A DNA stretch of 64,000 bases, from the NCBI RefSeq assembly GCF_001276715.1, contig NZ_LIUQ01000001.1, forward strand, positions 118,829-182,828, in the 5' to 3' direction. Source of the stretch: Planktothricoides sp. SR001 (lineage in GTDB: Bacteria; Cyanobacteriota; Cyanobacteriia; Cyanobacteriales; Laspinemataceae). Position 1 is the stretch's first letter. Every line of letters starts with the position of its first letter. A program made the position numbers and the translations under genes. Of this stretch, positions 28,221 to 35,770 are shown piece after piece. The notes beneath the pieces were generated by a model. It ran no database searches, had not been told where the DNA came from, and worked only from the letters and a program-made list of their open reading frames with translations.

Positions 28221-28620
28221 TCCAAAAATCCAGATTTTTGAAAGTGCCAAAATCCCGAAAGTTATATGTCCAAACTGGGCTATGGTAGCGCAATGCTATA
28301 AATACAACTGTGGCATCTTCTAAAGAACCTTGCCATTGAGGTAATTGAGTCACCATTGCTTGTATTTGTTCAAAGTCATTTTGATCTAAGGCTACTGGGT
28401 GTAAACTTTCTTGCATAACTTTGAGGGTATTTTGAGCGATCGCTGGATAAGTCCGCTGTAGTAACCATTTGTAAACCTCAAAAATAATGGGAATGGGGGT
28501 GAGTAGAATTGTTTTTTGTTTAGCCAATTGTTGAAATCCATTAACACATTGTTCGTGGTAAGTATCTTTGGCATAAAATAGACCAATCAGAGGGCCAGCA
28601 TCCAACACAAGCTGTTTCAA
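28204..28620 (-). CDS. PIN-domain toxin (VapC-type), pair 2
   Basis: A 138-residue PIN domain: KQLVLDAGPLIGLF with the first Asp, IIFEVYKWLL with the Glu, and LEDATVVFIAL plus VWTYNFRDFG with the downstream Asp residues. It probably acts as an RNase restrained by the antitoxin, whose gene overlaps by 4 bases (ATGA). The last residues (Pro-Leu) and the TGA stop come from the adjacent palindromic element, so the native C-terminus may have been replaced. Confidence 0.9.
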   Translation of the reverse strand: MKQLVLDAGPLIGLFYAKDTYHEQCVNGFQQLAKQKTILLTPIPIIFEVYKWLLQRTYPAIAQNTLKVMQESLHPVALDQNDFEQIQAMVTQLPQWQGSLEDATVVFIALRYHSPVWTYNFRDFGTFKNLDFWTPYPL

Positions 28621-28832
28621 TTTTCAAAGTCCTCCGCATGGTCTGCTGCCCCCCGTGGGGCTTCGGTGACAATGCCCGCAAGTTCTAAAAGTTTTGAACT
28701 ATCTTTTGGAGTTAGCTTAATTTGTAAAGCTTCATCAATTAATCGGGCTAAACTATCTTGGGGATTTGCTTCGAGATAAGCATTCAATTGTTCAGCTAAT
28801 TTATCTGGTAATTCTATGGTAATTTGAGTCAT
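28617..28832 (-). CDS. Ribbon-helix-helix-like antitoxin of PIN pair 2
   Basis: A 71-residue protein beginning TQITIELPDKLAEQLNAYL, a pattern fitting an RHH/CopG-type DNA-binding strand-helix-helix, followed by an acidic C-terminal tail (GAADHAEDFEN) suited to binding the toxin. It overlaps the toxin gene by 4 bases, the usual translational coupling. The repeat array starts 24 bases upstream. Confidence 0.82.
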   Translation of the reverse strand: MTQITIELPDKLAEQLNAYLEANPQDSLARLIDEALQIKLTPKDSSKLLELAGIVTEAPRGAADHAEDFEN

Positions 28833-28855
28833 ATTTTTTTACCTATTAGGAATTT

Positions 28856-29067
28856 CTTCGTGTTCTTTGTGTCTTTGTGGTTTTATATTTATTTTACCAC
28901 GAAGGCACAAAGGACACAAAGGGTTTTTTCTTCGTGTTCTTTGTGTCTTTGTGGTTTTATATTTATTTTACCACGAAGACACAAAGGACACAAAGGGTTT
29001 TTTCTTCGTGTTCTTTGTGTCTTTGTGGTTTTATATTTTATCACCACGAAGGCACAAAGGTCACGGA
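28856..29067. repeat. Palindromic CACAAAG element array 3 (three palindromes)
   Basis: Six half-units with TTTTATATTTATTTTA linkers and GGGTTTTTTC joints. The last half-unit is variant (CACAAAGGTCACGGAGG) and contains the stop codon of the third PIN toxin gene. Confidence 0.96.
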
Positions 29068-29459
29068 GGAGTAAGTAATTGGAGATTAGGAATGTCTAGA
29101 AAATCTTTTACATTATGGGTGACAAGGGGTAAGTTATGACGCAAAGCAGTAGCGGCAATCCAAGCATCTTGAGGCGAAATTGGCCGTCCAATACTTTGTC
29201 GATCGCCCCGAACTTTTGCCCATTGCCGACAAAGAGGTAGATCCGTTGGAATCACCAAGTAATTTAATAGATATTCCTCTAATTGTGCGAGACGCCGATC
29301 GCCCCAATGATGCAGAATTGCCCATTGAAATAGTTCGGCAACTGTCATAAATGAAAGGGCTAACTGATGACCGGGCAAAAGCGGTAGATAAGGGTCAGCG
29401 TAATTACTACCCTTGAAAATAAAAGAAGTAATATCAGTATCGATTAGTATCACACCCAT
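29061..29459 (-). CDS. PIN-domain toxin (VapC-type), pair 3
   Basis: A 132-residue PIN domain closer to the FitB/VapC type: VILIDTDITSFIF with Asp pair, MTVAELFQW with Glu, and ISPQDAWIAATAL plus LVTHNVKDF with the remaining acids. The antitoxin gene is separated by one base. The last two prolines and the TGA stop fall in the flanking repeat. Confidence 0.9.
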   Translation of the reverse strand: MGVILIDTDITSFIFKGSNYADPYLPLLPGHQLALSFMTVAELFQWAILHHWGDRRLAQLEEYLLNYLVIPTDLPLCRQWAKVRGDRQSIGRPISPQDAWIAATALRHNLPLVTHNVKDFLDIPNLQLLTPP

Positions 29460-29460
29460 T

Positions 29461-29754
29461 TTAACTTAAATCACTGCTTAATGTTCCTTGACGTTGTTCT
29501 CTCATAAAAGTTAAAAAATCATCAATAGACTCTTCTTCTGGCCAAAAATATGCCCGGAGTTCTTGGGGCTGATTTACTGTTATTGGTTTTTGAGATTCTA
29601 TTAACTCATGCAAAGCAACTCCTTGCCAAAAGCGATCGCTAAGTTTTTCGAGATTGGGTTGTTGGCTTTCCAGCAACATTTGCAAAATTTGTTGCCGTTC
29701 TTGGGGAGATAACTTTTCAATAGCCGCGATCGCGGCTTCAATTTCTGGACTCAT
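29461..29754 (-). CDS. Antitoxin of PIN pair 3
   Basis: The 97-residue protein starts at MSPEIEAAIAAIEKLSPQ; a longer frame upstream only reads through the palindromic repeat. The N-terminal helix pair (residues 2-32) and a W-P-E-E-E acidic segment near the C-terminus fit an antitoxin. Its stop and the toxin ATG are one base apart. The family is not named with confidence. Confidence 0.8.
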   Translation of the reverse strand: MSPEIEAAIAAIEKLSPQERQQILQMLLESQQPNLEKLSDRFWQGVALHELIESQKPITVNQPQELRAYFWPEEESIDDFLTFMREQRQGTLSSDLS

Positions 29755-29786
29755 AATAGATGTATTTATTTTACGAATAGGACTTT

Positions 29787-30077
29787 CTTCGTGTTCTTTG
29801 TGTCTTTGTGGTTTTATATTTATTTTACCACGAAGGCACAAAGGACACAAAGGGTTTTTTATTCGTGTTCTTTGTGTCTTTGTGGTTTTATATTTATTTT
29901 ACCACGAAGGCACAAAGGACACAAAGGGGGTTTTTTATTCGTGTTCTTTGTGTCTTTGTGGTTTTATATTTATTTTACCACGAAGGCACAAAGGACACAA
30001 AGGGTTTTTCCTTCGTGTTCTTTGTGTCTTTGTGGTTTTATATTTATTTTACCACGAAGGCACAAAGGTCACAAAGG
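29787..30077. repeat. Palindromic CACAAAG element array 4 (four palindromes)
   Basis: Eight half-units with nearly identical TTTTATATTTATTTTA linkers; the joints differ slightly (GTTTTTTATT, GGGTTTTTTATT, GTTTTTCC). The methylase stop codon TAA abuts the last unit at 30078-30080. Confidence 0.96.
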
Positions 30078-32966
30078 TTACAATAAACCAAGTTGTTCGG
30101 GGGAAGATTTCTGGTGATGGGATAAGCGCTGGATTTCCGGCCAAGCGATGACTAAACTATTATAGGCTAGGGCTTCGTTTGTCCAGCCTTTTCTGTCGCA
30201 TAGGTTATAGAGGCGATAGGCTAAGTCGCGGGCAATTTCTGCTTTATCTCCGAGTTGGGATAAGAGTTCGGCGGTGGCTATTTCTCCCTGTTTATCTAAG
30301 GTGTGAATTAGCTGTTGGGTGATTTCCCAGTCCGGCATTCGTCCATCAGTTTTTGGGTTCCAATCCGGTTCTAATTCCTGGCGTTGTAAGAGGCGGACTT
30401 TACCCGCTTTGGCTTCGAGAATACCGGCGGCAACTAAGCCTTGAATGCTGGTATTTTTGGCTTTGGAAAGAGTTTCCGCATCCCCATATAGTCCTTCATT
30501 AAATTGATTTTGTTCAAACCAAGTTAATGCCCAGCGAGTGTCCGCGTCAAATTCCCCTTCTTGTTCGGTGAGGAATTGATCGAGGAGTTGGTTGATTAGT
30601 TGCAGGGCGGTTCGGACTGGCAAGGCAGTGCCGTCATTTTCTAGAATAGCGGCATATTTAGAATAGATGGCCATGCCAGGGCCAATACTCGCTTGGGCGA
30701 GGTCAACCGGGGCAATGTTGCCTTGTTGTAAGGTTTTTAGGGCTTTGGGGAGTTCTCGCTGCATTTCACTGAGGAATTGGCGGCGGGAAATTTTCGGGGC
30801 ATTCTTTGGTCGGGGGCGACAGACTAGGACAATTGAAGAAGCCAGGGCATTTGAACCTTGTCCTCTCATACGGTTACTTAATTCGGTTCTTAATGGCCAT
30901 GTTCCGTTAATGCTAAAATTAGCCTGCATTAACCCTTCGAGAATTGTTTCCCAACCCGTTGAAGCCACATTATCATCATCGTCTGTTTCTGTTTGTTTCA
31001 GCGCATAATAAACTGTGAACGGATAATCTTGATGATTGATTTGATTGACTCGATTGAAAACCTTAATTAAGCTATTCTCAAAAAATTGTTTGGCTTTGGC
31101 TTGGCTACCATGCCGAAATTTATCCGCCACCATCTCTTGAGACTTTGGTACTAATAAAGTGCTGCAAATATTAGGATAAATTGAACCCAGAGATTCCCGC
31201 AGCCAAGTATAGAAAAAATCCGATAAGTCAGCATAAGGCACCGCATCATAATATGGTGGATCTGTAGAGATTAATTTGGGAATTTCGTCGTTTTTATGGC
31301 AGGCTGTGGCGTCGTGTTGGCTGACTATTCCAAAAATGAAACCAGTAGAATTTTCAATAACTTTTATAATCCAATCAATTGCCCCGCTAAAATTTCCTGT
31401 TGAATCACTCATAGGATTAGCTTCTGCAAAATCCCAAGTCATAGGAATTGCTTGTCTTGCAAAAGTGTTGCGAACTTTCATATATCCTATATCCCAACCG
31501 CAAACAGTAGAACATCTATCAGCTAATCTATCAATTCCAAAAGCCAAATAAACTGCTACAGCCTCCCCATAAGCCCTTGCCCCAGTACCGCCGTCGCTTA
31601 ACGGCACATTATCATCCGGTAAACCGGCAGAAATCGCATCTTGAATCGCCCGATCTTTCGCCTCACTCACCAAATCACTAAACGTTGTCAGGGCAACTAA
31701 TTGACGATTTGTAAAAATATCTCCATATTTTGTCAGTCCATAAATAGGGGGAGAAAACCATCGAGGATTATCACAAATTTCCTCTTCCGGTTTCCATGTT
31801 GGTTTAGCGGAAAAAGCAACCTTTTCCTGTTCCGCAGTGGGCGACAAATAAATCCGACCCTTATCTCCCTCAGCAACTATAGCCATCAACTGCTGACCCA
31901 TGCGTCCAGCCATTCCCTCAGCCTTAATATATTTATCAGTTGTAGGTTGTTTACAAGATAAACACTTAAAATTTGCGCCTCGTCCTGTTTTGGGAGAATC
32001 CGGCGCCTTTCCTTCCCCGGTCTTCACCGTAAACCGAACCTTCGTGTCCTTCGTGTCTTTGTGGTTCTCAACCTCCACCCAAGCCTCTTTACCCTTCTTC
32101 GTCGAAAGTTCAAAACTCCTCACCAAAGGCATTTCACACCCACAAGCGGGGTTGGGACATCTCACCGTCCGGGCCCACAACCAAGCAATTACCGTTAATT
32201 TTTTTTCTTCTTCACCACAAAGACACAAAGAACACGAAGGATATAAATCCCCAATCTTTTCTAACGCCTTTTCCCGCATCCAACCACCATAAAATCGCAC
32301 ATCAGCCGCTAAACCCTGTGCCCCTTTCCAAGACTCTAAGTTACTCCGCTTCCGATCTTCCCCATTCACCGGCGGCAAATTCTTAAATTTCGGCGGAATT
32401 TCAATTAATGCTTTATTGATCAATACCGCTACCGGGTTTAAATCACTGGCATGGGACTCTAGCCCTAACCGTTGGGCTTCCAAGGGAATAGACCCACCCC
32501 CGGCAAACGGGTCATAAGCTGGTGGCGCATATTTGGCAATATATTCTCGGACAGCCTCCGGTTTCGCGGGCGGTTCCTCTCCCCGTTCCCACGCCAAACA
32601 CCGGGCTATTTCTGCTTGGGCTTGATGAATAATCTTCTCGTCTTTAATATCATCCCAAGATACTAGCCCGCGTACTGTCTCTTTTTTGTTCCCTTTCTTA
32701 TCAGTCTCTATTTCAATTCGCCCTAAAATATCAAATAGTCTCTCCCGTTCTTTGTTCTGTTCTTCTTCTGTAGGGAATTTATCAGGCCAACTGCTGGGGT
32801 CATCCACAAGAGAAGCCCATAACACGGCCCGACAAGCCGCTAAAGGTCGCCGTGCCCACCATAAATGTAACGTTGAGGGGTGGCCATGACGGATGGACTT
32901 TTCCCGGGCTGATTCCACGTTGATGGCTTCCAGGGGGAGGGATACTTCGATGAGTTTTTTACGCAT
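30078..32966 (-). CDS. DUF1156 adenine-specific DNA methylase with Zn ribbon
   Basis: I start at MRKKLIEVSLPLEAIN (32966), because residues further upstream are encoded by a repeat half-unit. The 962-residue protein opens with the DUF1156 block (ESAREKSIRHGHPSTLHLWW, about residues 19-38). SAM motif I is DPFAGGGSIPLEA (about 152-164), the catalytic motif IV is DPPYYDAVPYADL (about 567-579), and CPNPACGC plus CLSC (about 270 and 333) form the Zn ribbon of COG1743. It should methylate adenine in DNA, marking self in a restriction-like system. Two repeat half-units lie in frame around the Zn ribbon (32040-32072 and 32214-32242) and add CSLCLCG and NHKDTKDTK. Key motifs are intact. Confidence 0.92.
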   Translation of the reverse strand: MRKKLIEVSLPLEAINVESAREKSIRHGHPSTLHLWWARRPLAACRAVLWASLVDDPSSWPDKFPTEEEQNKERERLFDILGRIEIETDKKGNKKETVRGLVSWDDIKDEKIIHQAQAEIARCLAWERGEEPPAKPEAVREYIAKYAPPAYDPFAGGGSIPLEAQRLGLESHASDLNPVAVLINKALIEIPPKFKNLPPVNGEDRKRSNLESWKGAQGLAADVRFYGGWMREKALEKIGDLYPSCSLCLCGEEEKKLTVIAWLWARTVRCPNPACGCEMPLVRSFELSTKKGKEAWVEVENHKDTKDTKVRFTVKTGEGKAPDSPKTGRGANFKCLSCKQPTTDKYIKAEGMAGRMGQQLMAIVAEGDKGRIYLSPTAEQEKVAFSAKPTWKPEEEICDNPRWFSPPIYGLTKYGDIFTNRQLVALTTFSDLVSEAKDRAIQDAISAGLPDDNVPLSDGGTGARAYGEAVAVYLAFGIDRLADRCSTVCGWDIGYMKVRNTFARQAIPMTWDFAEANPMSDSTGNFSGAIDWIIKVIENSTGFIFGIVSQHDATACHKNDEIPKLISTDPPYYDAVPYADLSDFFYTWLRESLGSIYPNICSTLLVPKSQEMVADKFRHGSQAKAKQFFENSLIKVFNRVNQINHQDYPFTVYYALKQTETDDDDNVASTGWETILEGLMQANFSINGTWPLRTELSNRMRGQGSNALASSIVLVCRPRPKNAPKISRRQFLSEMQRELPKALKTLQQGNIAPVDLAQASIGPGMAIYSKYAAILENDGTALPVRTALQLINQLLDQFLTEQEGEFDADTRWALTWFEQNQFNEGLYGDAETLSKAKNTSIQGLVAAGILEAKAGKVRLLQRQELEPDWNPKTDGRMPDWEITQQLIHTLDKQGEIATAELLSQLGDKAEIARDLAYRLYNLCDRKGWTNEALAYNSLVIAWPEIQRLSHHQKSSPEQLGLL
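32040..32242. repeat. Two in-frame CACAAAG half-units inside the methylase gene
   Basis: Half-units CTTCGTGTCCTTCGTGTC... (32040-32066) and CCACAAAGACACAAAGAACACG... (32215-32240) face each other across about 145 bases of coding sequence that encodes the first Zn-ribbon knuckle. Both keep the reading frame. Confidence 0.9.
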
Positions 32967-32972
32967 GATGAG

Positions 32973-33001
32973 ATAACCACAAAGACACAAAGGACACGAA
33001 G
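32973..33001. repeat. CACAAAG half-unit forming the methylase leader
   Basis: CCACAAAGACACAAAGGACACGAAG lies between the stop of the GxxExxY gene (33005) and the methylase ATG (32966). It is a lone half-unit, so the leader has no complete palindrome. Confidence 0.9.
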
Positions 33002-33004
33002 AAG

Positions 33005-33388
33005 TTAACCGTTAAGTAGGCGTTTGATGCCGTTTCTGAGAACAGGGACGTTGAAATTAATCAGTAAACCTAGCCAACGTTGCTTTAATCTAAGATAAGT
33101 GAGTAGTTGGGCGGTATGGATAGGTTGTAAACTTTCTACGGTTTTAATTTCAATAATGACTAAGTTCTCTACAAATAAGTCTAAACGATAACCGCAATCC
33201 AGTCGTATTCCTTTATAAGTCACTGGCTGGAAAACCTCGCGTTCTACATATACCCCTCGCTGTTTTAGTTCATACTCTAAACAGTCTCGATACGCGGACT
33301 CTAGTAACCCAGGACCTAATTCTCGATGGACTTCAATGGCTGCCCCAATAATTATATTCGATAATTCATTAGCCCTTTCTCTACTCAT
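33005..33388 (-). CDS. GxxExxY protein (PD-(D/E)XK nuclease-like)
   Basis: Start is [11 protein letters not shown] at 33388; the frame upstream lies in a repeat. The 127-residue protein has the family signature [20 protein letters not shown] followed by [19 protein letters not shown], where D...E-x-K form a nuclease-like core, and ends [16 protein letters not shown]. GxxExxY proteins are widespread; their function is unproven, though the fold belongs to the PD-(D/E)XK superfamily. Its position between the methylase and helicase genes, bracketed by repeats, makes a role as the nuclease of the system possible, but it could also be a passenger. Confidence 0.88.
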   Translation of the reverse strand: MSRERANELSNIIIGAAIEVHRELGPGLLESAYRDCLEYELKQRGVYVEREVFQPVTYKGIRLDCGYRLDLFVENLVIIEIKTVESLQPIHTAQLLTYLRLKQRWLGLLINFNVPVLRNGIKRLLNG

Positions 33389-33389
33389 C

Positions 33390-33537
33390 CTTCGTGTCCT
33401 TTGTGTCTTTGTGGTTTTATATTTTATCACCACGAAGGCACAAAGTTCACAAAGGGGGATTTCCTTCGTGTCCTTTGTGTCTTTGTGGTTTTATATCTAT
33501 TTTATTTTACCACAAAGGCACAAAGTTCACAAAGGGT
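33390..33537. repeat. Palindromic CACAAAG element array 5 (two palindromes)
   Basis: Four half-units between the GxxExxY start codon (one base away) and the helicase end. The helicase stop codon TGA (33527-33529) is inside the last half-unit. Confidence 0.95.
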
Positions 33538-35770
33538 TTTTTCCTCGGTTCCATAAGTCTGCCCAGTTATAGTTTACGCTATTAACCCCAAAGTCCGGTT
33601 CTTTTTGAAATGGTTGGCAAATATAGCGGATTTCTGGATCGGTTTCTGGGGATATTTTTACTAGGGCTAGGATATATTGTTCCGGTTGGTTTAAGGCGGT
33701 GATGATTTCGTTTTTGGTGATGGTGACATTGGTGGCCCCGGCTATTCTGCCTTTGACTTCGATGAATGTTAGTCTGCTAGTTTGGGGATTTAAGGATTCG
33801 ATGTCATAGCCCCGGTTTTCCCCGCTAATGTCTTGGGGTTGATGGTCTAGTTTTTGTTCGGCGTTAATTACTGCGTTTATGGCGGCTATTTCTATTTGTT
33901 TTTTGTCTAGGCTATTGCTGATATTTTCTCTTTCAAGAAGTTGGTTTAATCGTCCCTGGGAAATTACTAATGCCCCCCCGACTACTACCGGCGGGCTGGC
34001 GATGATTTGCTTTTCTTGTTCTAATTCTATTAGGCGTTTTTCCAGTCTGGCGGCTAATTCATCAGCCCGTTGCTGGGCTTTAGCCGAGTTTATTTTAGCG
34101 TTAACTTTTCCCGCTTGTTCCTGTTGCTTGAGTTCCGCTGCCCGCCAGTCCCAATAGTTGATTTCTTTGGTCAGCCGGTCTTTGACGGCATAAGTTATTT
34201 TATCCAGCAATTCTTTTTTATGTTGATATACTTCCTGGCGATGTTGGTTGACTAAGTATTGAATGGCATAGTTTTTGGCTTTGGTTTCAATGGTTTGGGA
34301 TGTATTTTCACCACAAAGACACAAAGGACACAAAGGAATTTCTTGTGGGGTGATGGGTCGATAGTCTAAGTAAGGGGCATATCCGGCGTTTCTGCCTTCG
34401 TGTTCTTTGTGTCTTTGTGGTTCATTTTCCCCTGCTAAGGGAATTTCTACATATTGCATCCGTTTGGAGATGATTTGTCCCCGTCCGTCTTTGATGGAAT
34501 GTTCGAGATAAATTAAGGCGAAAGTTTCTGATTCTGGGTTGTTTTCATCGATTAAAATAGTTCCTTGGCGGAGGAGTTGGCGGTGTCTTTCTAGGATTAG
34601 GTCTAGGGTGGCGTCTAATAGTGGGTGTCCGGGGCAGATGAATTCCGCGAGGGGTTTGCCCGGAATGCTGATGAGTGATTTGTCAAAGCAAATGCGTTCG
34701 TAGGACCGCAAGATGGGATTTTTTCGCCCAATTAGGCGATCGCGGTTGCGGATAGTAGCGGGGACATGGGTGATTTCATAGCGTTTTGGTTCCCGTTGGC
34801 GAATAGTTCCCCCCAGGTGTTGAAAGGCTTCTAAGAAGAAGGTGGCGATAAAATAAGGTTGGAGTTTGCGGGCTTCGGCCCGTTCCATGTTCTGCCGAAT
34901 GCGTTGGACTTTGCTGGCATCCATTGAGTCTCGGGCTAAGGCCCGTTCTTCTAATAAGTCTTGGAGGCGGTTCTGATCTAGGCGATCGCTGAGTACCTGA
35001 TTGAGTTTGGCTTTCACGTCGGGGCGATCGCCATAGCGAATAGCCTCAATTAACAATTCCCGCAACTCCTGACCGGCGATCGCCTTACCGAGGACATCAA
35101 AGACTTTTCCCCCTAGGGCTTTTTGTTCTATTTCTAACTTTTTCAATAGAGAAAGATAAACATCACCTTCGCGAGTTTCCCCTGCGACCAAATTCCATAA
35201 ATGACAAACCTCGGTTTGCCCAATGCGGTGAATTCGCCCAAACCGCTGTTCTAACCGATTGGGGTTCCAGGGCAAATCATAATTCACCATCAAATGTGCC
35301 CGCTGTAAATTAATCCCTTCCCCCGCAGCGTCCGTAGCAATTAACACCTCAACCCTAACATCCTGCTTAAAAGCTTCCTCAGCTTTCTTCCGTTCTTCGC
35401 GACCCATTCCCCCATGAATTGTCACCACCGCTTCGGGACGACCGAGTAAAGTAGTAATCCGATGATAAAGATAATTTAAAGTATCCCGGTGTTCGGTAAA
35501 AATCACCAACTTTTTAGCATAACCACAAAGACACAAAGACCACAAAGGGTGTTCTTCTTTGTGTTCTTCGTGTCTTTGTGGTGAGAAAATCATCGAAATC
35601 ACCCGCGATAATTCCTCCCATTTGCGATCGCGACCACTCCTTCTAACCCGGAGGGCTAAATTTTCTAATTCTTTGAGGCGATCGATTTCCGCTTGTAATT
35701 CAGCGATCGTTCTTGCGGCAGTAGCTTGGTCTACTAATTCTTCTTCTGCGGCTTCTTGTTCTGCGGAAGA
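33527..35770 (-). CDS. SNF2-type helicase, C-terminal part (second RecA lobe plus DUF3883-like domain), after an in-frame stop
   Basis: The frame is open from 35770, directly after an in-frame TGA at 35771-35773, and continues the upstream helicase gene without a shift. The first Met is at 35602. Before it the frame reads EQEAAEEELVDQATAARTIAELQ, clearly native coil sequence. Helicase lobe 2 follows: KLVIFTEHRDTL, VTIHGGMGREERKK, DAAGEGINLQ and RFGRIHRIGQTEV (arginine finger). The C-terminus, GYDIESLN...LTFIEVKGRI, is a DUF3883-like nuclease-related domain. In-frame repeat insertions lie at about 35521-35582 and 34310-34424. The last three residues NPL and the stop come from a repeat. Without readthrough this part would need its own start and lack ATPase lobe 1. 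Confidence 0.85.
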   Translation of the reverse strand, partial: SSAEQEAAEEELVDQATAARTIAELQAEIDRLKELENLALRVRRSGRDRKWEELSRVISMIFSPQRHEEHKEEHPLWSLCLCGYAKKLVIFTEHRDTLNYLYHRITTLLGRPEAVVTIHGGMGREERKKAEEAFKQDVRVEVLIATDAAGEGINLQRAHLMVNYDLPWNPNRLEQRFGRIHRIGQTEVCHLWNLVAGETREGDVYLSLLKKLEIEQKALGGKVFDVLGKAIAGQELRELLIEAIRYGDRPDVKAKLNQVLSDRLDQNRLQDLLEERALARDSMDASKVQRIRQNMERAEARKLQPYFIATFFLEAFQHLGGTIRQREPKRYEITHVPATIRNRDRLIGRKNPILRSYERICFDKSLISIPGKPLAEFICPGHPLLDATLDLILERHRQLLRQGTILIDENNPESETFALIYLEHSIKDGRGQIISKRMQYVEIPLAGENEPQRHKEHEGRNAGYAPYLDYRPITPQEIPLCPLCLCGENTSQTIETKAKNYAIQYLVNQHRQEVYQHKKELLDKITYAVKDRLTKEINYWDWRAAELKQQEQAGKVNAKINSAKAQQRADELAARLEKRLIELEQEKQIIASPPVVVGGALVISQGRLNQLLERENISNSLDKKQIEIAAINAVINAEQKLDHQPQDISGENRGYDIESLNPQTSRLTFIEVKGRIAGATNVTITKNEIITALNQPEQYILALVKISPETDPEIRYICQPFQKEPDFGVNSVNYNWADLWNRGKNPL
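34310..34424. repeat. In-frame CACAAAG half-units inside the helicase gene (site 2)
   Basis: CCACAAAGACACAAAGGACAC... (34310-34337) and CCTTCGTGTTCTTTGTGTC... (34398-34423) flank about 60 bases encoding RNAGYAPYLDYRPITPQE. The frame is kept; the repeats encode EPQRHKEHEG and CPLCLCGE-type residues. Confidence 0.9.
35521..35582. repeat. In-frame palindromic CACAAAG element inside the helicase gene (site 1)
   Basis: A whole palindrome, CCACAAAGACACAAAGACC... then GTGTTC then TTCTTTGTGTTCTTCGTG...GTGG, is inserted between the inter-lobe coil and the KLVIFTEH motif. It adds about 21 codons (PQRHEEHKEEHPLWSLCLCG) without breaking the frame. It defines the mobile unit as CCAC...GTGG with the short loop. 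Confidence 0.92.

Noticed and set aside
27931-28323. Open frames through the palindromic arrays encoding repeated SLCLCGF and HEGTKDTKG words (also at 28824-29139 and 29654-30151)
   Set aside because: They are simply the repeat DNA read in different frames; the same words appear on overlapping frames and no initiation context or other protein character is present.
27099-30077. CRISPR-like regular repeats
   Set aside because: Units are about 70 bases, palindromic, and the intervening linkers are almost identical A/T runs rather than unique spacers; no cas genes are present.
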